Source: Acidobacteriaceae bacterium (lineage in GTDB: Bacteria; Acidobacteriota; Terriglobia; Terriglobales; Acidobacteriaceae). Taken from it: a DNA stretch of 11,124 nt. Shown here one piece after another: positions 7,843 to 11,124 of this stretch. The DNA is taken from contig PMBA01000224.1 of assembly GCA_003152795.1 (NCBI GenBank), positions 27,458-38,581 of the forward strand, read 5' to 3'. A model generated the notes under the pieces. That model made no database searches. It had not been told where the DNA came from and saw only the letters and a list, made by a program, of their open reading frames with translations. Made by a program: the position numbers and the translations under genes. The first letter of the stretch is position 1. Every line of letters starts with the position of its first letter.

Positions 7843-8919
7843 CTACTCAACGTCCTTCCGGGCTGCAACCTCCGCTCCGATCAGTCCGTACTCGTCTTCG
7901 ACAATGTACGAACATATGCGGAACGAATCGCAATCCACTCCCGAAAGTCGCGCCAGATATTCCGCAGCCAGTTGTGCGGGCAGGATATCGATCATGAACT
8001 GCCATTCTGCGGGCACATCAGGAAGTTGAAAAACCAGATCGCCGGCCTCGGGCGGAACATTCTCGCCGATCAACATGGCCGAGCCTCCCAGTTGTCTCAG
8101 GTCGCGCGCTATGGACAAGTCTGGCTCCCGGCTCCGTTGCCCGTCGATCCACATTGCGAAGCGCGATCCCTCGACAACCGCCTCTTGCGGACCGTGCCGG
8201 AAACTGCCTGTCCCCAACGCGGTCGCTTCAGACTTGGCGCCTTCCTCCCACAAAAGCCTGGCTTCGTGACAACTCCCCAGACTACCCCCGCGCGCCAGGA
8301 AATGGACGGTCTTGCCCGGCGCAAACCAGTCGTTTCCGGCAATCTGTTCCTGCCACCCCGGAACCCTGCGCTCTGTCTCGCTGACCGCATCGCCGAGCCT
8401 GGCGGCAAGCTCGCCGTCAAACGAATCGATCGCCGCTCGCGCCAGAGCTGCCGCCCCAACCGCCAGAGTGGAATAAGTATTCACCGAGATCGCGTGATCT
8501 CGCAAAACCGGAACCATGATCGAGATTTGCGCTTCTTGCGCCAGCGCGCCGTCCGCTGAATTGGTGATGCCAATCACCGTCGCCCCGCTTGCCCGGGCCT
8601 TGGCCAGCAGGTTCACAATTTCCACGCTCCGGCCGCTGCGGGAGATCGTGATAATCACCGAATCCGCCGGCAACGTTGCAAACTGCACCAGTTCCCCGGC
8701 GTCTTGCATATATACCGGCTGGCCGGCGCCGGAAAAGATCGCCCCCGCTCCGAATGCTGCATGCCAACTGCTGCCGATCCCGGTCAGGTACACATGACGG
8801 GCTTTCCGAATCGCCTCGGCCGCAGTCTGCAAACTCTGTCGTCCCGCGCCGCATAAATAGCCAAGGACGCGCTCCAACTCTTGCGGCTGCCGGAGTATGT
8901 CTTGAAGAAAGTGTGTCAT
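7843..8919 (-). CDS. Double-SIS-domain sugar isomerase/deaminase (GlmS isomerase-domain-like, AgaS/NagB-II/FrlB type)
   Basis: The protein has 358 residues and contains two SIS domains but no N-terminal glutaminase domain, so it cannot be a complete GlmS. The first SIS has GIGSSWHA (47-54) and the phosphate-binding loop SRSGRSVE (93-100). The second has LARGGSLGSCHEARLLWEE (208-226) and FRHGPQEAV (240-248). Aligning the HGP motif with GlmS places His242 and Glu226 where GlmS has its ring-opening His504 and catalytic Glu488. It probably acts in the cytoplasm on a phosphorylated sugar or amino sugar. Candidate roles are glucosamine-6-phosphate deaminase of the NagB-II type, AgaS-like deaminase, or fructosamine-6-phosphate deglycase. 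A ROK kinase in the same operon could supply its substrate. The ribosome site is weak (GAAAG, inside a CTTTCGAAAG palindrome at 8926-8935). The 66-base gap upstream fits operon transcription. Confidence 0.88.
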   Translation of the reverse strand: MTHFLQDILRQPQELERVLGYLCGAGRQSLQTAAEAIRKARHVYLTGIGSSWHAAFGAGAIFSGAGQPVYMQDAGELVQFATLPADSVIITISRSGRSVEIVNLLAKARASGATVIGITNSADGALAQEAQISIMVPVLRDHAISVNTYSTLAVGAAALARAAIDSFDGELAARLGDAVSETERRVPGWQEQIAGNDWFAPGKTVHFLARGGSLGSCHEARLLWEEGAKSEATALGTGSFRHGPQEAVVEGSRFAMWIDGQRSREPDLSIARDLRQLGGSAMLIGENVPPEAGDLVFQLPDVPAEWQFMIDILPAQLAAEYLARLSGVDCDSFRICSYIVEDEYGLIGAEVAARKDVE

Positions 8920-8985
8920 TCATTACTTTCGAAAGGCCGGCGCTTGAATGCGTCCCGTGCTTCCCAGTTCCGACGCCATAATCTG

Positions 8986-9993
8986 CTACTCTTTTGCCGG
9001 CGTAATCACAATGTTCCGGTAAGCGACGTGGTTGTCTTCGCTGCCCTGCAGATAGATCGGCCCCGGCGATTCTTCGTGGCTGTCGAGCGCCCCACCCGTA
9101 ATGCCCGGGATCTCCTGGTTATCGATAATCGTCTTCCCATTCTGTACAACCGTGATCATTCGTCCGATTAGCGTGATATCGAAGGTTTGCCATTCTCCCG
9201 GCTTGCGCGGCAACTCCGGCGAGGGCGCGATGAATCCGTACACCCCTCCGGTATGGTGACTGGGCGGTTCCTGAATGGAATTGTCTTCGATTTGCACTTC
9301 ATAGCGCCCGCGCACATACACGCCGCTGTTGGCGTTGGCTCCGCAGTTGAATTCGACATGCAACTTGAAGTCCTGGAACTTTTGCTCGTTGATGAGCTCC
9401 GGCCCGTGCCCGGGGCTGACCAGCGTTCCGCTCTCCACCTTCCAGACTGCCGTGGAATTCGGGTCGCTCATTTTCCAACCCGTCAAATCCTTTCCGTTGA
9501 ACAGCGCTACCGGCTTCCCCCACTTGGGTGTGCCCTTCTTGTCGAGAAGCGGCGCGGGCACGCCGGACCACGTCCACGGGCCTCCCTTTGGTCCGGTCAC
9601 CGATCCGGAGAGACTCTGTCCATTCACCTTTCCGACAAAAATCCAGTCGGACGGCGAATCTTCCTCTTCCTTCGGTGAAACGAACGAGACTTCGCCATTC
9701 GAAATTTCAATCTTGGGAAGAGGCCGGGCATTTCCCCAACGGCCCACCATCTGCGCCGCCAGTTTCCCCTCCTCCAACCGAATCTCCAGCCACGAGGGAT
9801 ATTCCCGGTCCTGACCCTTCAGGGTCAGGTCCCAACGACCGAGAAAGGGTTTGGCGCCAGTTGCATCGGGAGCTGGCGGGCCGAACGCCCGAGGCGCGCC
9901 CCCGAAAGTGCCGGAAGCTGAGCCCCGGAGGGTGACAAAGACAAGGACAAAGAGGAGCGCGCAGAGCAGGGTTAGCAGTCGTCTCGGACTCAT
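8986..9993 (-). CDS. Exported DUF1080 (3-keto-disaccharide hydrolase-like) protein with an extra N-terminal domain
   Basis: From the ATG at 9993 the protein has 335 residues. Residues 4-20 are strongly hydrophobic after two arginines and serve as a Sec signal peptide or membrane anchor; a Gly/Pro-rich linker runs to about residue 48. Residues about 49-145 form a separate beta-rich, lipocalin-like segment beginning with FLGRWDLTL. The DUF1080 domain (PF06439, concanavalin-like jelly roll) spans about 160-332: VALFNGKDLTGWK (162-173), NSGVYVRGRYEVQIED (222-237), TGGVYGFIAPS (248-258), PGEWQTFDITLIG (265-277) and GPIYLQGSEDNHVAYRN (311-327). Members of this family cleave 3-keto-glycosides produced by Gfo/Idh/MocA oxidoreductases, and one such enzyme is encoded two genes downstream. 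It is the first gene of the operon and has LacI-type operators 13 bases before its start. A longer in-frame reading to 10095 is rejected because it would swallow the operators and promoter and lacks a signal peptide at its start. Confidence 0.87.
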   Translation of the reverse strand: MSPRRLLTLLCALLFVLVFVTLRGSASGTFGGAPRAFGPPAPDATGAKPFLGRWDLTLKGQDREYPSWLEIRLEEGKLAAQMVGRWGNARPLPKIEISNGEVSFVSPKEEEDSPSDWIFVGKVNGQSLSGSVTGPKGGPWTWSGVPAPLLDKKGTPKWGKPVALFNGKDLTGWKMSDPNSTAVWKVESGTLVSPGHGPELINEQKFQDFKLHVEFNCGANANSGVYVRGRYEVQIEDNSIQEPPSHHTGGVYGFIAPSPELPRKPGEWQTFDITLIGRMITVVQNGKTIIDNQEIPGITGGALDSHEESPGPIYLQGSEDNHVAYRNIVITPAKE

Positions 9994-10006
9994 AATTTTC
10001 TCGCGA

Positions 10007-10033
10007 TGAAACCGGTTACTGAAACCGGTTTCC
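10007..10033. promoter_or_regulatory. Tandem LacI-family operator pair at the operon start
   Basis: Two 14-base sites, TGAAACCGGTTACT (10007-10020) and TGAAACCGGTTTCC (10020-10033), share one base and lie 13 bp apart centre to centre. The second contains the perfect 12-bp palindrome GAAACCGGTTTC (10021-10032). Both have a central CpG, the step where the LacI-family hinge helix inserts. They resemble the general LacI/CcpA-type consensus TGNAANCGNTNNCA. The pair lies 13 bases before the DUF1080 ATG and just downstream of the predicted promoter, an ideal position for repression. The regulator is probably the divergent LacI protein (inferred). Confidence 0.75.
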
Positions 10034-10040
10034 ACCACCT

Positions 10041-10067
10041 TGTATACTCGCCCCTTCGCCCTGTCAA
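10041..10067 (-). promoter_or_regulatory. Predicted sigma70-type promoter of the DUF1080-SIS-oxidoreductase-transporter-kinase operon
   Basis: On the minus strand a perfect TTGACA (10067-10062) is followed after 15 bases by TATACA (10046-10041, 4 of 6 to consensus). Transcription would begin near 10034, immediately before the operator pair, giving a leader of about 40 bases. The 15-base spacer is shorter than the usual 17 and could make the promoter intrinsically weak or dependent on context. Confidence 0.55.
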
Positions 10068-10155
10068 GTGCTTTTCTACCCGCCTTTTGTCGCAAAGACT
10101 GCGGGATAAGCGCACGGTGGCCTTGGCCGCGAATCCGTGATAGTTTCAGGGGTGA

Positions 10156-10182
10156 TGTAATCGGTTTCAGAAACCGCTTTCA
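10156..10182. promoter_or_regulatory. Second tandem LacI-family operator pair, upstream of the regulator gene
   Basis: TGTAATCGGTTTCA (10156-10169) and AGAAACCGCTTTCA (10169-10182) again share one base, again lie 13 bp apart and both have a central CpG. The pair also contains the inverted repeat GGTTTC-A-GAAACC (10163-10175). The spacing to the first pair is 149 bp, measured between equivalent centres. TGTAAT at its left end resembles a -10 box for the regulator gene, but no -35 was found at proper spacing. Autoregulation of the LacI gene, or looping with the first pair, is the likely role. Confidence 0.7.
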
Positions 10183-10274
10183 TCCCATGGCTCAAGCCCA
10201 GCCCCATTCGTCAGCCGATTCCACCAACCGCCGTCCTTCTGCGTTCTTTCGCAGCAAAACTCTTTCCCGCTCCT

Positions 10275-10281
10275 CGAGGGG
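10275..10281 (+). promoter_or_regulatory. Ribosome-binding site deciding the LacI-family start
   Basis: GAGGGGG is followed by about 9 bases and the ATG at 10291. No in-frame ATG, GTG or TTG lies between this ATG and the upstream stop at 10153-10155. The start therefore fits both the ribosome site and the normal position of the helix-turn-helix near the N-terminus. Confidence 0.6.
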
Positions 10282-10290
10282 GCGCTTGCC

Positions 10291-11124
10291 ATGAGCCACA
10301 CCATGAGCGAAGTCGCCCTCCGCGCCGGTGTTTCCAAGGCCACCGTCTCGCGCGTCCTTAACCGCACTCACACCATCGCCCCGGAAACCGAGCGCCGCGT
10401 CCTCGAAGTCGTTCGCCAACTGAAGTATCACAAGAATGTTCATGCCCGCCGGCTGGCCACCGGACGCAGTGATTTGTTTGGCCTCGTCATTTCCGAGATC
10501 ATCAATCCTTACTTCCCGGAGATCATTCGCGGCTTTCAGGCGGAGGCCTGGGATCGCGGCTTCGACGTCGTGCTGTGCAACACCGAATACAATTCGCAGC
10601 GTAGCTCTTCCGTCATTCAAAAGCTCATCGAGAGCGATGTCCGCGGCGTGGCGATCATGACTTCGTCCCTCGACAAGAGCGCGACCGCCGAATTGACCGC
10701 GGCCGGAATTGGAGTCGTCTTTTGCAACCTCGGCCCCGCCGAAAAGCTGGTCGGCAATATCTCCATCGACTACCAGCGGGGCATCGCTCAGGCCATTGAG
10801 CATGTTGTGCAACTCGGCCACCGCCATGCCGCCGTCATCGCCGGCCCCGAGGACAATCGCACCGCGGTCATTATCAAGCAGGCGCTGGTCGCCGGACTCC
10901 ACCAGCGCAAACTTAATCTCTCCGCAGTCGTCAACAGCAACTACCGCGTCGATGCCGGCGCCTCCGCCGTGCGTGCTCTGGTCACCGCACCCGAATTGCC
11001 CACCGTTATTTTTTGTGGCAGCGACCTGATCGCCATGGGAGCGATGAACGCTCTCGAAGAGGCCGGAGTACGCATTCCCGAGGACGTCTCGGTCATCGGC
11101 ATCGACGACATCTCGTTCGCTTTT
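10291..11124 (+). CDS. LacI-family transcriptional regulator, C-terminus truncated by the window edge
   Basis: There are 278 codons without a stop, running to the right edge; typical family length of about 335-345 suggests 60-70 residues are missing. The N-terminal helix-turn-helix reads SEVALRAGVSKATVSRVLN (residues 6-24), a classic LacI-type DNA-binding unit. The hinge segment ARRLATGRSDLFGLVIS follows. The periplasmic-binding-protein-like sensor domain then begins, with INPYFPEIIRGF near residues 71-82. SIDYQRGIAQAIEHVVQLGHR and FCGSDLIAMGAMNALEEAG are conserved sensor motifs, and VSVIGIDDI lies near the truncated end. The protein should bind a sugar effector and repress when unbound, or the reverse as in PurR. 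It is divergent from the sugar operon and separated from it by two operator pairs, so local control and autoregulation are likely. The effector is unknown. Confidence 0.93.
   Translation, partial: MSHTMSEVALRAGVSKATVSRVLNRTHTIAPETERRVLEVVRQLKYHKNVHARRLATGRSDLFGLVISEIINPYFPEIIRGFQAEAWDRGFDVVLCNTEYNSQRSSSVIQKLIESDVRGVAIMTSSLDKSATAELTAAGIGVVFCNLGPAEKLVGNISIDYQRGIAQAIEHVVQLGHRHAAVIAGPEDNRTAVIIKQALVAGLHQRKLNLSAVVNSNYRVDAGASAVRALVTAPELPTVIFCGSDLIAMGAMNALEEAGVRIPEDVSVIGIDDISFAF

Noticed and set aside
6736..8559. A 607-codon open frame on the plus strand
   Set aside because: It lies wholly antisense to the well-supported oxidoreductase and SIS genes. Its translation is rich in Arg, Pro and His without any recognisable domain, as expected for a shadow frame in GC-rich DNA.
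9994..10095. Longer start for the DUF1080 protein
   Set aside because: It would turn the operator pair and promoter into coding sequence and bury the hydrophobic signal segment. The extra 34 residues are basic and lack a signal.
10085..10155. Forward promoter for the LacI gene
   Set aside because: Candidate boxes (TTGTCG, GATAAG, TTGGCC, TAGTTT) are present but no pair has acceptable spacing. Only TGTAAT at 10156 remains as a weak -10 candidate.

Overview
The window looks like a polysaccharide or glycoside utilisation locus from a soil-type Gram-negative bacterium, most likely an Acidobacteriota member. This assignment is an inference. It rests on an Oar-like TonB-dependent transporter with an N-terminal carboxypeptidase-regulatory domain and no SusD partner, on two Tat-exported carbohydrate enzymes, on a DUF1080 protein, and on GC-rich coding DNA. 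No rRNA, tRNA, CRISPR array or insertion sequence is visible.

Layout from left to right. Positions 1-281 (minus) hold the N-terminal part of a secreted GH16 beta-glucanase-like protein that runs off the left edge. A short divergent region (282-367) with strong inverted repeats separates it from a Tat-exported GH30 glycosidase (368-1807, plus). The GH30 gene converges, 29 bases apart, on a five-gene minus-strand cluster. In transcription order this is: DUF1080 / 3-keto-glycoside hydrolase-like protein (9993-8986), double-SIS sugar isomerase or deaminase (8919-7843), Tat-exported Gfo/Idh/MocA oxidoreductase (7764-6409), TonB-dependent transporter (6310-2804) and ROK sugar kinase (2775-1837). 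Gaps of 28-98 bases and a shared strand suggest one operon. Facing away from it is a LacI-family regulator (10291 to the right edge, plus, truncated).

The 297-base divergent region between the operon and the regulator holds two matched pairs of LacI-type operators, one near each gene, and a minus-strand promoter with a perfect TTGACA box. The operator pair near the operon sits between the predicted transcription start and the start codon, which suits direct repression plus autoregulation by the neighbouring LacI protein.

Proposed working model (inference): the GH16 and GH30 enzymes cut an external glucan, perhaps a beta-1,3/1,6-glucan, and the TonB-dependent transporter brings fragments into the periplasm. 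The exported oxidoreductase oxidises a glycoside to a 3-keto form and the exported DUF1080 protein cleaves it. The ROK kinase and SIS protein then process the released monosaccharide, possibly an amino sugar, in the cytoplasm. No inner-membrane sugar transporter is seen in the window, so the pathway is incomplete here.
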